64,000 nucleotides of DNA from the NCBI GenBank assembly GCA_002709305.1, contig PAQM01000006.1, positions 124,001 through 188,000 of the forward strand. Reading direction: 5' to 3'. The position numbers and the translations under genes were made by a program. The DNA is from Crocinitomicaceae bacterium. Its GTDB lineage: Bacteria > Bacteroidota > Bacteroidia > Flavobacteriales_D > Crocinitomicaceae. Below are positions 25,184-35,084 of the stretch, piece by piece. The notes under the pieces were generated by a model that saw only the letters and a program-made list of their open reading frames with translations, searched no databases and had not been told where the DNA came from. Within the stretch, counting starts at the first letter, position 1, and the number at the start of each line of letters is the position of its first letter.

Positions 25184-26929
25184 ATGAAGTCACTTAGCTA
25201 CCTCAATAAATATTTATTTAAATATAAATGGAGATTCCTTTTAGGATTTTTTTTCATATTTGCAAGCAACTGGTTCAAGGTAGAGATGCCTGAATTTTTT
25301 GGTGATTTTACAGATGAATTAATAAATTGGGATAATTCTAAATCAAAAAATACAGTTTTGTTCATAGCAATAAAGGCTGGAGGAATAATAATAGGTCTAA
25401 TTATTATATCAGGTTTTTTCCTTTTTCTAACAAGACATATGATCATAACAATGTCAAGGTTTATTGAATATGATTTAAAAAATGAAATATATAGAAAATA
25501 TCAAAAGTTAAATTACTCGTTTTATAAAAAAAATAATACTGGTGATTTGATGAACCGAATTTCTGAAGATGTTTCAAAAGTAAGAATGTACCTAGGGCCA
25601 GGAATCATGTATTCAATTAATCTTGTAGCGCTTAGTATTATGGTAATTAAAAACATGATTAACATTAACATTCCCCTTACTGTCATTATTTTAATTCCAT
25701 TACCAATTATGTCTTTTATCATCTATAAAGTCACAAACAGAATTGGAAAGCTAAGTTTAGATGTTCAAAAAGAACAATCAAAAATGTCAACATTAGCTCA
25801 AGAAACATTTTCTGGAATTAGAATAATCAAGGTATTTAATAGGAAAAAAGAAATAGATAAAAAATTTAATTACTCGACAGAAGAATATAAGAGAAAAACC
25901 ATGAAATTGGTTCTAACAAACGCTCTATTCTTACCTACCATTTTTATATTAATTGGAATTAGTACTATTCTTTGCATATATCTAGGCGGTTTATTTCATT
26001 ATAACGACAAAATAACTCAGGGAGAAATTTTAAAATACATTTTTTATGTTAATCACTTAACATGGCCTTTTGCATCAATTGGATGGGTTTCTTCTCTAAC
26101 ATCTCGAGCAGCTGCTAGCCAGACTCGAATAAATGAATTTTTAAATGAAAAAGCAGAAGTTATTGATAGCAATAATAAATCTTTCGAATTCGATGGAGAG
26201 ATTGAATTCATTGATGTTTCTTATACCTATCCTGACTCTGACATAACAGCAATTAAAAATTTAAATTTAAAAATAAAAAAAGGCGAATCTTTGGGTATAA
26301 TAGGGAAAACTGGTGCTGGAAAATCAACAATAATTAAGCTATTGATGCGCCAGATTGAACCAAATTCTGGAAAAATAACCATAAGTGGTATTAATTTAAA
26401 AGAAATAAATTTAAACGAATTCAGAAATCAATCTGGACTTGTTCCTCAAGATACATTCTTATTCTCAGATTCAATTAGAAACAATATATTATTTGGTATT
26501 AAAAAGAAAAATTCAAAAAATGCAGATATTGAAAAAATAGCAAAAGAATCACACATACATCATAATATAATAGATTTTAATGACAAATATGATACTTTAC
26601 TAGGTGAACGCGGTGTAAATTTAAGTGGAGGACAAAAACAGCGTATAAGTATAGCGCGTGCATTAATCCGTAATCCAAAACTTTTAATTCTAGATGATTC
26701 GTTCTCATCACTAGATACGGAAACAGAAGATATTATTTTATCTAATTTAAAAAAAAGAAGATCCACGACATTTATTATCATAAGCCATAGAATTTCTTCT
26801 TTAAGAAACATGTCAAAAATAATTACTCTAAAAAATGGACATATTATTGAAGAAGGGAATCACGAAGAACTAATTAAATTAAATGGAATGTATGCAGATT
26901 TATATAAAAAACAATTAAATGAAAATTAG
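25184..26929 (+). CDS. ABC exporter, fused membrane and ATPase domains (MsbA-like)
   Basis: The 581-residue half-transporter has six membrane helices in the first 310 residues and a nucleotide-binding domain after about residue 340. Visible are Walker A IGKTGAGKST, the Q-loop VPQDTFLF, signature NLSGGQKQRISIARAL, Walker B LLILDDSFSSLD and the H-loop ISHR. It works as a dimer. The family includes lipid A flippase MsbA and drug exporters; nothing here fixes the substrate. It is monocistronic or shares a transcript with the downstream PUR protein only by read-through, since that gene has its own promoter. Confidence 0.92.
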   Translation: MKSLSYLNKYLFKYKWRFLLGFFFIFASNWFKVEMPEFFGDFTDELINWDNSKSKNTVLFIAIKAGGIIIGLIIISGFFLFLTRHMIITMSRFIEYDLKNEIYRKYQKLNYSFYKKNNTGDLMNRISEDVSKVRMYLGPGIMYSINLVALSIMVIKNMININIPLTVIILIPLPIMSFIIYKVTNRIGKLSLDVQKEQSKMSTLAQETFSGIRIIKVFNRKKEIDKKFNYSTEEYKRKTMKLVLTNALFLPTIFILIGISTILCIYLGGLFHYNDKITQGEILKYIFYVNHLTWPFASIGWVSSLTSRAAASQTRINEFLNEKAEVIDSNNKSFEFDGEIEFIDVSYTYPDSDITAIKNLNLKIKKGESLGIIGKTGAGKSTIIKLLMRQIEPNSGKITISGINLKEINLNEFRNQSGLVPQDTFLFSDSIRNNILFGIKKKNSKNADIEKIAKESHIHHNIIDFNDKYDTLLGERGVNLSGGQKQRISIARALIRNPKLLILDDSFSSLDTETEDIILSNLKKRRSTTFIIISHRISSLRNMSKIITLKNGHIIEEGNHEELIKLNGMYADLYKKQLNEN

Positions 26930-26948
26930 TTACATACAATTCAATACA

Positions 26949-26980
26949 TTTGATTGATTAAATAAAATTAAGCATATTTG
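26949..26980 (+). promoter_or_regulatory. Probable promoter of the PUR-family gene
   Basis: TTTG (26949-26952), 20 bases, CATATTTG (26973-26980). One fixed position of TAnnTTTG is missed (C for T); spacing is right. Predicted leader about 23 bases. Confidence 0.5.
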
Positions 26981-27009
26981 CTTATTGTAAATAATTTAAA
27001 ATAAAGTCT

Positions 27010-27327
27010 ATGGATTACGACAGAAATGATGAAGTGTTTTCTAAAGTTGTTAGAGCTGGGAAAAGAACTTACTTTTTTGATATTAAATCAACAAAGGGAA
27101 ATGAGTTGTATATAACTTTAACAGAAAGTAAAAAAAGAGTAATTGACGGACAGGAATCTTATCAAAAACATAAATTATTTTTATACAAAGAAGATTTTCA
27201 AAAATTTGAAGATGCTTTTAAAGAAACAATTGAAAAAATCACTGAACTTAATGCTTCTGGAAAGTATAAAACAGACAACTATAAAAACACCGAAACAAGC
27301 GAAGATATTAGCTTTAACGATTTGTAA
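27010..27327 (+). CDS. PUR family nucleic-acid-binding protein (DUF3276)
   Basis: The 105-residue protein matches DUF3276, the short bacterial relatives of eukaryotic PUR-alpha, which bind single-stranded DNA or RNA as dimers. The PUR repeat is visible in FSKVVRAGKRTYFFDIKSTKG and in YITLTESKKRV, followed by FLYKEDFQKFEDAFKETIEKI, the usual helix. The acidic tail (about 85-105) is not conserved. It lies just upstream of parA in its own transcript. Cellular role in Bacteroidota is not established. Confidence 0.9.
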   Translation: MDYDRNDEVFSKVVRAGKRTYFFDIKSTKGNELYITLTESKKRVIDGQESYQKHKLFLYKEDFQKFEDAFKETIEKITELNASGKYKTDNYKNTETSEDISFNDL

Positions 27328-27354
27328 AATACATTATTACCAACTGTATCTTCC

Positions 27355-27363
27355 TGTTGATAA
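27355..27363 (-). promoter_or_regulatory. DnaA-box-like 9-mer upstream of parA
   Basis: TGTTGATAA is the reverse complement of TTATCAACA, one base from the TTATCCACA DnaA box. Such a match is not rare in sequence this AT-rich; listed because the same 9-mer occurs twice in tandem upstream of the HU gene. Confidence 0.2.
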
Positions 27364-27433
27364 CTACTAATAAAATTAATTCTATTTAACTTCAATTTGG
27401 TGTATCTTTATATCATATTTATGATTAATACGA

Positions 27434-28246
27434 ATGGGTAAAATTATTGCTATTGCTAACCAAAAAGGTGGTGTAGGAAAGACTACTACTGCAATTAATT
27501 TAAGTGGTTGCTTAGGTATTCTTGAATTCAAGACACTTATAATCGATGCTGATCCTCAAGCAAATTCAACTTCGGGATTAGGAATAGACTCTAAAAACGC
27601 AAAAAACATATATGATTGTTTAATAAATAATATAGATCCAAAGGACATAATAATTAAAACAAAAAATCCAAATTTAGATATTATTCCTTCTCATATAGAT
27701 CTAGTTGGCTCAGAACTTGAGATGATTAACCTTCCAAATAGAGAAAAAATTTTAAAACTTTCTTTAGATAAAATTAAAGATGAATATGATTACATAATAA
27801 TTGATTGTTCACCTTCTCTTGGTTTAATAACTGTTAATTCATTAACAGCAGCAGATTCTGTCATTATTCCAGTTCAATGTGAATATTTTGCTTTAGAAGG
27901 TCTTGGTAAATTATTAAATACAATAAAAATTGTTCAAGGTAGATTGAACACTAATTTAGAAATTGAAGGTATATTACTAACAATGTATGATACAAGATTA
28001 AGACTTGCAAATCAAGTTGTAGATGAAGTTAAAATGCATTTTCAAGAAATTGTATTTGATACAGTTATACACAGAAATACTAAATTAGGTGAAGCCTCTA
28101 GTTATGGAGAGACTATTGTAATGCATGATGCAACTTGCAAGGGATGTGTAAACTATCTAAACTTAGCTCGTGAAATTCTTCAAAATAATGACTCAACAAA
28201 AATCTTAAATAATTTTAATAAAATTGAATTAAGTGACGAACTATAA
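27434..28246 (+). CDS. parA: Chromosome partitioning ATPase ParA (Soj)
   Basis: ParA drives origin segregation together with ParB. The 270-residue protein has the deviant Walker A NQKGGVGKTTTAINL (residues 7-21), Walker A' DADPQANSTSGLG and Walker B YIIIDCSPSLG, all standard for the Soj type without the N-terminal HTH of plasmid ParA. It overlaps parB by 14 bases. The parAB genes of Bacteroidota are usually near oriC, so this part of the window may be origin-proximal, though dnaA is not seen. Confidence 0.96.
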   Translation: MGKIIAIANQKGGVGKTTTAINLSGCLGILEFKTLIIDADPQANSTSGLGIDSKNAKNIYDCLINNIDPKDIIIKTKNPNLDIIPSHIDLVGSELEMINLPNREKILKLSLDKIKDEYDYIIIDCSPSLGLITVNSLTAADSVIIPVQCEYFALEGLGKLLNTIKIVQGRLNTNLEIEGILLTMYDTRLRLANQVVDEVKMHFQEIVFDTVIHRNTKLGEASSYGETIVMHDATCKGCVNYLNLAREILQNNDSTKILNNFNKIELSDEL

Positions 28247-29141
28247 AACAACAAAACGTTCAGCACTAGGAAAAGGGTTAAGTGCATTATTAGAAAACTC
28301 TGATATAAATAATAATTCAAAAAGAGTCAATAATCTTCTAGGTACTATTTCCAACATCCCTATTTCTTCTATAGAAGAAAATCCATTTAATCCTAGAACT
28401 AATTTTGAAAAAGAACCCTTAACTGAATTAAGTAATTCAATTATGGAACATGGTATTATTCAACCGCTAACTGTTAGAGAATTAGGCCGAGGAAAATATC
28501 AGTTAATTTCAGGAGAAAGAAGATTGAGAGCTTCAAAAATAGCTGGCCTTAAGACTGTCCCAGTATACATAATGATTTCAAATGACCAAAAAATGCTTGA
28601 AATGGCATTAGTTGAAAACATTCAACGTGAGAACCTTAATCCCATAGAAATAGGTTTGTCATATTCGAGATTAATTAAAGAATGTAATTTAACACAAGAA
28701 AAACTAAGTGAAAAAATATCTAAAAGCAGGTCTAATATTGCCAATCACATTAGACTTCTTAAATTGCCTATAGAGATTCAATCTGGAGTAAAATCAAAAA
28801 AAATTTCCATGGGACATGCACGTGCATTAATATCTATTAATAATCAAAATACTCAAATAAACTTATTTAATAGAATAGTAAGTGAAAAATTATCTGTAAG
28901 GGATTTAGAATCAATTTTACGACAAAAAAAAACAAGCGCATTAAATAAAGAAAATAAGAAGAATGAATCACTAAATAGATCTAAAAATAATCAAAGTGAC
29001 TTTATTTTAAAAGAATATCTAAGTAGTAAACTTTCAACAAAAATTGATATAAAAAAATCCAAAAAAGGAAATGGTAAAATAATTATCAACTTTAATTCAA
29101 ATAAAGAACTTAATCGAATCATCGAATTATTTAAAAAATAA
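28233..29141 (+). CDS. parB: Chromosome partitioning protein ParB (Spo0J)
   Basis: The 302-residue protein binds parS and, in studied homologues, uses CTP to slide as a clamp. It starts with GTG inside the end of parA; no ATG is available. The N-terminal KRSALGKGLSALL is the usual ParA-contact segment, then the CTPase/ParB core with ENPFNPRTNFE, ISGERRLRASKIAGL and VENIQRENLNPIE, then the HTH region EKLSEKISKSRSNIANHIRLLKLP, and a C-terminal dimer domain. I found no full parS (a TGTTTCACGTGAAACA-type site) in the window. Confidence 0.96.
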   Translation: MTNYKTTKRSALGKGLSALLENSDINNNSKRVNNLLGTISNIPISSIEENPFNPRTNFEKEPLTELSNSIMEHGIIQPLTVRELGRGKYQLISGERRLRASKIAGLKTVPVYIMISNDQKMLEMALVENIQRENLNPIEIGLSYSRLIKECNLTQEKLSEKISKSRSNIANHIRLLKLPIEIQSGVKSKKISMGHARALISINNQNTQINLFNRIVSEKLSVRDLESILRQKKTSALNKENKKNESLNRSKNNQSDFILKEYLSSKLSTKIDIKKSKKGNGKIIINFNSNKELNRIIELFKK

Positions 29142-29740
29142 TGAAACTTTTTCTCCTTTTATTTTTTATAGGATCTAACATAGTTTTCGCACAAACAAGT
29201 AAACTAGATTATAATAATCTAAATCACTTATTTTTCAACAATAAACACAAACAAATAGAGGAAGACTTTAAGAACAAGCATTCTATAAAAAAAGCAGTCA
29301 TTCTATCCGGGCTCATACCAGGCTCTGGTCAAATATATAATCACATAGCTATGCCTAAAGGTAAAAAAAAAGGATTTTGGAAAGTACCTTTAATATATTC
29401 AGGTTTGGGAGTATCATCATACTTTTTAATAACAAATCAAATAACTCAAAAATCACTTAAAAATGAGTACATAGCAAGACAAAATGGTGATTTAGGAAAT
29501 ATTGAATGGGCTGATTTACAAAATACTGATCAAGTTTTGACTCTTTATAATCAATATATAGGTTGGCGTGATTTATCTATAGTTGCAGCTACCCTAGTAT
29601 ACATACTTCAATTAACCGACGCAGGTGTTGAAGCTCATTTTGTTAACTTTGATATTTCCAAAGATCTTTCTCTATCAATAAATCCAACGATTTTAAATTA
29701 TCAAAATGCAGGAATACAATTATCAATAAATTTTAATTAA
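29141..29740 (+). CDS. DUF5683 family protein
   Basis: This 199-residue protein matches DUF5683, found after parAB in many Bacteroidota. It has a signal peptide (about 1-18, ending VFAQ) and a core SGLIPGSGQIYN segment near residue 55, followed by hydrophobic stretches near 79-97 and 142-158 that look membrane-bound. Function unknown. Its ATG overlaps the parB stop by one base (TAATG), indicating coupled translation. Confidence 0.85.
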   Translation: MKLFLLLFFIGSNIVFAQTSKLDYNNLNHLFFNNKHKQIEEDFKNKHSIKKAVILSGLIPGSGQIYNHIAMPKGKKKGFWKVPLIYSGLGVSSYFLITNQITQKSLKNEYIARQNGDLGNIEWADLQNTDQVLTLYNQYIGWRDLSIVAATLVYILQLTDAGVEAHFVNFDISKDLSLSINPTILNYQNAGIQLSINFN

Positions 29741-29771
29741 TAAGTATTAGCCACAAAACATATAAATAATT

Positions 29772-29779
29772 TATTTTTG
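29772..29779 (+). promoter_or_regulatory. -7 promoter element upstream of dapB
   Basis: TATTTTTG matches TAnnTTTG and lies 15 bases before the dapB ATG at 29795. No TTG is seen at the -33 distance, so this is a -7 box only. Confidence 0.4.
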
Positions 29780-29794
29780 TTTAAATAGAAATTG

Positions 29795-30514
29795 ATGAAT
29801 ATTGGTTTAATTGGATACGGAAAAATGGGTAAAGCTATTGAAAAAATAGCTTTAGATCGTGGACATAAAATTACAGCAAAAAGTAATAGTCAAAACCCCA
29901 TCACAAATATTGATTTCTCAAAAATTGATGTAGCAATTGAATTTAGCGAACCTAATTTAGCCTTAAATCATATAAAATATTGTGTTAAAAAAAACACGCC
30001 TATTATTGTAGGTACAACTGCCTGGGAAGATGATTTACCTATGATTTCTGATTATGTGAAAGAAAATAATGGTTCTATGTTACATGCATCTAATTTTAGT
30101 ATTGGAGTAAATATATTCTTTGAAATCAACAAAAAATTAGCAAGATTAATCTCCTTTAAAAATGAGTATAAACCAAGCATAGAAGAAACTCACCATACAG
30201 AAAAAAAAGATTCTCCATCAGGTACTGCTATCTCTTTGGTCAAAGATATTATTCATGAAAAAAACAAATACGATTCATGGATACTACAGAAAAAAGAAGT
30301 AACAAAAAAATCGAGCAACCAAATACCTATAAAATCAATCAGGAAAGAACAAACTATTGGTCAACACGAAATAACATATGAATCTCATATCGATACAATT
30401 AAAATTAAACATATAGCAAAAAATCGTGATGGCTTTGCCCTGGGATCTATAATAGCTGCCGAATGGATTATCAATAAAAAAGGTGTTTTCACTATGCACG
30501 ACTTAATTAAATAA
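29795..30514 (+). CDS. dapB: 4-hydroxy-tetrahydrodipicolinate reductase DapB
   Basis: DapB makes tetrahydrodipicolinate in the lysine and diaminopimelate pathway. The 239-residue protein has an N-terminal NAD(P)-binding [14 protein letters not shown], the conserved GTTAW turn, the catalytic [16 protein letters not shown] segment (histidine and lysine near residues 130-135) and the C-terminal [16 protein letters not shown]. The ATG at 29795 is preferred over a TTG three bases upstream. lepB follows by seven bases. Confidence 0.95.
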   Translation: MNIGLIGYGKMGKAIEKIALDRGHKITAKSNSQNPITNIDFSKIDVAIEFSEPNLALNHIKYCVKKNTPIIVGTTAWEDDLPMISDYVKENNGSMLHASNFSIGVNIFFEINKKLARLISFKNEYKPSIEETHHTEKKDSPSGTAISLVKDIIHEKNKYDSWILQKKEVTKKSSNQIPIKSIRKEQTIGQHEITYESHIDTIKIKHIAKNRDGFALGSIIAAEWIINKKGVFTMHDLIK

Positions 30515-30521
30515 TAAAAAA

Positions 30522-32423
30522 ATGAACATATTCTACTTTTATTTATTAATTCTAATTCATCCATACATATCGTTCTGGTTCATCAGTTTTAAACAAGCTG
30601 AACGAAAACAATGGGAAGCATTAATACCTATATATAATTATTTTATTGCTTTTAAATTAGGATGTAAAAAACCTTGGTGGTCTTTACTAATGATAGTACC
30701 AGGTGCACACCTAATAATGTGGTCAGTTTTAAACACCTCTTATATTAGAAGATTTGGTTATTTTTCATTCATTGATACCATTCAAGGTATTTTCTTTCCT
30801 TACATAATTTTATTTAGGATAACAAAAGAAAAAAATATATTATTACCTGAAACTAATTGGGCAAATAGTAAAGAAATGTCTGAACGTGAATGGGGTGACC
30901 ACATAGCATTGTTTTTAGCTTTACCAATTATTGGACATATAATTGCTTTAGGACTTGGAGCAGTGACTAGACACAAACCTGGAAAAAAATCAAAAGTAAA
31001 AGAATGGGGAGATTCCATCATTTTTGCACTTGTAGCAGCAAGTATTATTAGAACATATGTTTTTGAACCTTTTCAAATACCTACCGGTTCTATGGAAAAA
31101 ACATTATTGGTTGGTGATTTCTTATTTGTGAATAAGCTTATATATGGACCTAAAGTGCCTGTAACACCTCTATCCTACCCTTTAGTTCACAATACAGTTC
31201 CTTGGATAAATATAAAATCATACACTGAATTAGAGACTCTTGAATATACTAGACTTCCAGGATTTTCAAACGTCAAAAGAAACGATGTGGTAGTTTTTAA
31301 TTACCCATCAGGAGATACAGCTGTATATGACCCAAGAATGCCAAACGGATTAATGGGACATGACTATCATGGAATTTTGAATAAAGAAGCTTTATTACTC
31401 TGGCAAGAAAACAATTCTTATTTACCCAAAATAAAAAAACAATTTATAGATAGTATTAAAAAAGCTAACTCTCAAATTATATTGAATAATGAAAACGTTG
31501 CAGCATTTGCGTTACAGCAATCAAAAAATAAACTAATTAATTTTTATGGTAATGAGTTTATTGAAAATTATGAGATTTGGAGAAAAAAAGCAAGAAAAAA
31601 ATTAGCTGAAGATAAAATTGCATATGACCAAAGTACCGGAGGCACAATAAAACATTATGGTTTAATATACAGGCCAGTTGATAAAAGAGAAAACTATATT
31701 AAAAGGTGTGTTGGAATTCCTGGCGATACAATACAAATTATCAATTCTATTTTATATGTTAATAATGAAAAAGCATTTGTTCCTGAAAATCAAAATTTAC
31801 AATACATAGTTTCTAATGTTCTTCTTCCATCAAAATCTAGAATGGATGAGAAATATGATTTAGAAGATACTCGTGGTGATTATTATATAAATCCAAACGG
31901 AAATGGGACATATATTATGAACTTAACAAATAATCAACTTGAAAAATTAAAAAGAGCAAATCCTGAAGGAATTTTCAATCTAGTTAGATATCCTCAAATA
32001 CAAGATAGTATAGACATAAATACAAAAACATTTATAGATAATTTAAATTGTTTTCCTAAAGATTTCTATGTAAATAATACTATAACTGACTTTAATAAAT
32101 TTCAAATACCTTATGCAGGTCAAAAAATAAAAATAAACAACCAAAATATTGCTTGGTACAGAAGAATAATAACTGCGTATGAAGGACACTCTCTAAAAGA
32201 AATAAATAATGAAATTTGGATTGATAATAAAAAAGTAAATGAATATACATTTAAAATGAATTATTATTGGCTAATGGGAGACAATCGATTCAATTCTGCT
32301 GATTCCAGAGTTTGGGGCTTTGTTCCAGAAGATCATATTGTCGGAAAAGCTTCAATGGTATGGTTTTCTAAAAGCCCTTATCAAGGAATTAGATGGGAGC
32401 GTCTATTTAATATAATTAAATAA
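30522..32423 (+). CDS. lepB: Signal peptidase I, Bacteroidota form with large insertion
   Basis: Signal peptidase I removes Sec and Tat signal peptides on the outer face of the inner membrane. The 633-residue protein starts with about 150 residues carrying several membrane helices (not part of the classical enzyme), then a helix and the catalytic serine S190 in [11 protein letters not shown], the general-base lysine K394 in [11 protein letters not shown], and the C-terminal [22 protein letters not shown] box. About 200 residues lie between serine and lysine boxes, much more than in E. coli LepB (324 residues in all); such insertions occur in this phylum. The stop shares TAATG with wbqC. Confidence 0.95.
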   Translation: MNIFYFYLLILIHPYISFWFISFKQAERKQWEALIPIYNYFIAFKLGCKKPWWSLLMIVPGAHLIMWSVLNTSYIRRFGYFSFIDTIQGIFFPYIILFRITKEKNILLPETNWANSKEMSEREWGDHIALFLALPIIGHIIALGLGAVTRHKPGKKSKVKEWGDSIIFALVAASIIRTYVFEPFQIPTGSMEKTLLVGDFLFVNKLIYGPKVPVTPLSYPLVHNTVPWINIKSYTELETLEYTRLPGFSNVKRNDVVVFNYPSGDTAVYDPRMPNGLMGHDYHGILNKEALLLWQENNSYLPKIKKQFIDSIKKANSQIILNNENVAAFALQQSKNKLINFYGNEFIENYEIWRKKARKKLAEDKIAYDQSTGGTIKHYGLIYRPVDKRENYIKRCVGIPGDTIQIINSILYVNNEKAFVPENQNLQYIVSNVLLPSKSRMDEKYDLEDTRGDYYINPNGNGTYIMNLTNNQLEKLKRANPEGIFNLVRYPQIQDSIDINTKTFIDNLNCFPKDFYVNNTITDFNKFQIPYAGQKIKINNQNIAWYRRIITAYEGHSLKEINNEIWIDNKKVNEYTFKMNYYWLMGDNRFNSADSRVWGFVPEDHIVGKASMVWFSKSPYQGIRWERLFNIIK

Positions 32424-33028
32424 TGAGTGTAATTCTTCCAACATCATACTTTGGAAGTATCGCATATTTTCGTGAACTATCAAAACATAATAATATTTTA
32501 ATAGAAGCAAAAGAAAACTTTCCAAAACAAACGTATCGAAATAGATGTGAACTCGTAAGTGCAGATGGAATAATATCACTCTCTATACCTACAAAACGTA
32601 TTAATGGATCAAAAACTAAAACAGAAGATATAATTCTATCAGATGATGAAAATTGGAGAATAAGACATTGGAGATCTATTAAAAGTTGTTATCAATCTGC
32701 AGCATATTTTAACTATTATAAATCTGAAATTGAAGAACTTCTATTTACAAACAAAGAAACACTCCTTAACTTTAACACCAACATAACAAATCGAATAATT
32801 AAATGGTTAGATATTAATACCGAAATACAAATAACGAAAAAATTTAAGCCATATTCTAATGATGATTTAAGGGTGAAATTAGTTGATAAAAATAATTTCC
32901 AAAAAATAAATAAATCACCATACATACAAGTATTTCAAGCAAAAAATAATTTCAAAACAAGTTTATCTATTTTAGATGCTGTAATGTGTGAAGGACCAAT
33001 AGCAAGAAATTTAATAGTCAGCAAATAA
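32423..33028 (+). CDS. WbqC-like family protein
   Basis: The 201-residue protein belongs to the WbqC family, named from O-antigen clusters but also found as a housekeeping gene next to lepB in Flavobacteriia. Family segments are LPTSYFGSIAYFREL at the start, NRCELVSADGIISLSIP near residue 39 and WRIRHWRSIKSCYQSAAYFNYY near 76. It has no signal peptide. A role in sugar modification of surface glycans is possible but untested. It overlaps lepB and the exonuclease gene by one base on each side. Confidence 0.88.
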   Translation: MSVILPTSYFGSIAYFRELSKHNNILIEAKENFPKQTYRNRCELVSADGIISLSIPTKRINGSKTKTEDIILSDDENWRIRHWRSIKSCYQSAAYFNYYKSEIEELLFTNKETLLNFNTNITNRIIKWLDINTEIQITKKFKPYSNDDLRVKLVDKNNFQKINKSPYIQVFQAKNNFKTSLSILDAVMCEGPIARNLIVSK

Positions 33029-33987
33029 TGAAATTTACTATACACTCATTTATTTTTTTTATAATATCATTATCAATGAATAATATATTAGGTCAAGAAT
33101 TCTCCATTGCTTTTTATAATGTCGAAAATTTATTTGATACAATCAATTCAAAAAATAATGATAATGAATTTCTTCCTAATTCACATAAAAAGTGGAATAA
33201 AGAAAAATATGAAGAAAAAATAAAAAAAATAAATACAGTTATTAGATCAATCAAAAATCCTATTATTATTGGATTATGTGAAATAGAAAACAAATCTGTA
33301 GTAGAAGATATAGTAAACAAAAGTATTTTAAAAGAAACACATGAAGTTATTCATTATGAAAGCTTAGATAATCGAGGTATAGACAACGCAATAATATATG
33401 ATAAAACAAAATTAAATCTCTGTGAATCTGGAATAATACGAATCCAATTACCAAGAAAACATGCTCCTACTAGGGATATTATATGGGCTAAATTAAATCA
33501 TTTAGAAGATACCATAATAATTATGGTAAATCATTGGCCAAGTAGATATGGAGGAATAAAAGAAAGTGAACCGAAACGTTTAGCAGCAGCATATTCAGCT
33601 AAAACGTTTATAGATTCTATAATGAAATTAAATCCTAAAAGTAAAATTTTATTCATGGGAGATTTAAATGATTACCCCAAAAATATTAGTACTAAAATAA
33701 TTTCAAGGTCACTAAAAAGCATGATAAAAAAATCATCTGGAAAATACAAAGGTACACATAACTATAAAGGAAAATGGAATATATTAGACCATATTTTTGT
33801 GTCAAAATCTTTATTAAAAAGAAAAGGAATTCACGCAAAAAAAGGATCAGGAATAATACATAGTAATAAATTCCTTTTAAGCACCTATAAGGGACGAGTC
33901 GTTCCATTTAGAACATATGAAGGAAAAAAATATCTAAATGGTTACTCTGATCACTTACCTGTATCTGTTAAAATTGTATTAGAATAA
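33028..33987 (+). CDS. Secreted endonuclease/exonuclease/phosphatase family protein
   Basis: The 319-residue protein has a signal peptide (about 1-22, ending ILGQ) and the EEP fold: IAFYNVENLFDT at the start (metal asparagine), GLCEIENKS (metal glutamate), VNHWPSRYGG (catalytic histidine), FMGDLNDYP (catalytic DxN) and GYSDHLPVSV (final histidine). It should be a periplasmic or secreted nuclease or phosphatase. Its start overlaps the wbqC stop by one base. It converges on mdh with an eight-base gap. Confidence 0.9.
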   Translation: MKFTIHSFIFFIISLSMNNILGQEFSIAFYNVENLFDTINSKNNDNEFLPNSHKKWNKEKYEEKIKKINTVIRSIKNPIIIGLCEIENKSVVEDIVNKSILKETHEVIHYESLDNRGIDNAIIYDKTKLNLCESGIIRIQLPRKHAPTRDIIWAKLNHLEDTIIIMVNHWPSRYGGIKESEPKRLAAAYSAKTFIDSIMKLNPKSKILFMGDLNDYPKNISTKIISRSLKSMIKKSSGKYKGTHNYKGKWNILDHIFVSKSLLKRKGIHAKKGSGIIHSNKFLLSTYKGRVVPFRTYEGKKYLNGYSDHLPVSVKIVLE

Positions 33988-33994
33988 TAATAAA

Positions 33995-34933
33995 TTAAAC
34001 ACTTAATTGCATATTATCTAAAACATTCATAACATTTCTTACAGCTTCCGCAGACTTATTCAGCATATCTTTTTCTTCATCATTAAGGTTAAGCTCAATG
34101 ATTTTCTCAATGCCATTTTTACCTAAAATAACTGGTACACCTAGAAAAATATTATTCATTCCATACTCACCCTCTAACCATGAACATACTGGAAAAACTC
34201 TTTTTTGATCTCTAACTATTGCTTCAACCATTTGAGCTGCTGCTGCACCAGGAGCATACCAGGCAGATGTGCCTAATAATTTAACAATTTCACCTCCTCC
34301 AAACTTTGTTCTTTCAATAATTTCATTTAACCTATCTTTATCAATTAATTCTGTTACTGGAATTCCACCAACAGTAGTATACCTAGGTAATGGAACCATT
34401 GTATCTCCATGCCCGCCCATAAGTACTGCTTGTATATCTTTTGGAGATACATTTAATTCTAAAGCCAAAAATGAACGATAACGAGCTGTATCTAATACAC
34501 CTGCCATACCAAACACTTTATTTCTATCAAAATTGGCTGTCAAATATGCACAATAAGTCATCACATCTAATGGATTAGAAACACATATTATTTTAGAATT
34601 TGGAGAATATTTAATAATATTTTCAGTTACCATTTTAACAATACCTGCATTTGTAGCAATTAAATCATCTCTAGACATTCCGGGCTTTCTAGGTAAGCCA
34701 GATGTAATAACAACTACATCCGAATTCTCAGTTTTAGAATAATCATTTGTAGAACCAATAGTTCTTGAATCATATGAAGCAATTGGGGAAGTCTCCCAAA
34801 TATCCAAGGCTTTTCCCTCTGCAAAACCTTCTTTTATATCCAATAATACAATTTCATTAGCAATTTCTTTATGTGCTAATACATCAGCACAAGTAGAGCC
34901 AACATTTCCAGCACCAACAACAGTTACTTTCAT
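33995..34933 (-). CDS. mdh: Malate dehydrogenase
   Basis: The 312-residue enzyme interconverts malate and oxaloacetate with NAD. It is of the LDH-like type: NAD-binding VVGAGNVGSTCADV (residues 4-17), the substrate-specificity arginine pair in TSGLPRKPGMSRDDL (about 78-92), and the catalytic histidine in LMGGHGDTMVPL near 178. The arginine in the mobile loop (PRKPGMSR) fits malate rather than lactate. It stands alone; the 150-base gap to the divergent ECF sigma gene holds a 12-bp palindrome. Confidence 0.95.
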   Translation of the reverse strand: MKVTVVGAGNVGSTCADVLAHKEIANEIVLLDIKEGFAEGKALDIWETSPIASYDSRTIGSTNDYSKTENSDVVVITSGLPRKPGMSRDDLIATNAGIVKMVTENIIKYSPNSKIICVSNPLDVMTYCAYLTANFDRNKVFGMAGVLDTARYRSFLALELNVSPKDIQAVLMGGHGDTMVPLPRYTTVGGIPVTELIDKDRLNEIIERTKFGGGEIVKLLGTSAWYAPGAAAAQMVEAIVRDQKRVFPVCSWLEGEYGMNNIFLGVPVILGKNGIEKIIELNLNDEEKDMLNKSAEAVRNVMNVLDNMQLSV

Positions 34934-34965
34934 TTTTTTATGTTTGATTTAAAAATAATATTCAT

Positions 34966-34977
34966 ATTTCGCGAAAT
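34966..34977. promoter_or_regulatory. 12-bp perfect palindrome ATTTCGCGAAAT upstream of mdh
   Basis: A perfect inverted repeat with a CGCG core in AT-rich DNA, 33 bases before the mdh ATG. It could be an operator for mdh; no regulator is known from the sequence. Confidence 0.35.
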
Positions 34978-35041
34978 TAACACAAATGTTAATAAAATCA
35001 TTTATTTTACACTCTTTAATTCTGAATTAAATTAATTGTAA

Positions 35042-35070
35042 GGCAACTAGAAAAAAACTAGCTCGTCTTT
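35042..35070 (+). promoter_or_regulatory. Candidate ECF-type promoter of the ECF sigma gene
   Basis: GGCAACT (35042-35048), 15 bases, CGTCTTT (35064-35070), ending 14 bases before the GTG at 35085. A GCAAC/GTAAC -35 with a CGTC-type -10 is the pattern of ECF sigma promoters and no housekeeping TAnnTTTG is present, so autoregulation is likely. The spacer contains AACTAG twice. Confidence 0.5.
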
Positions 35071-35084
35071 TTAATGAAAACAAT

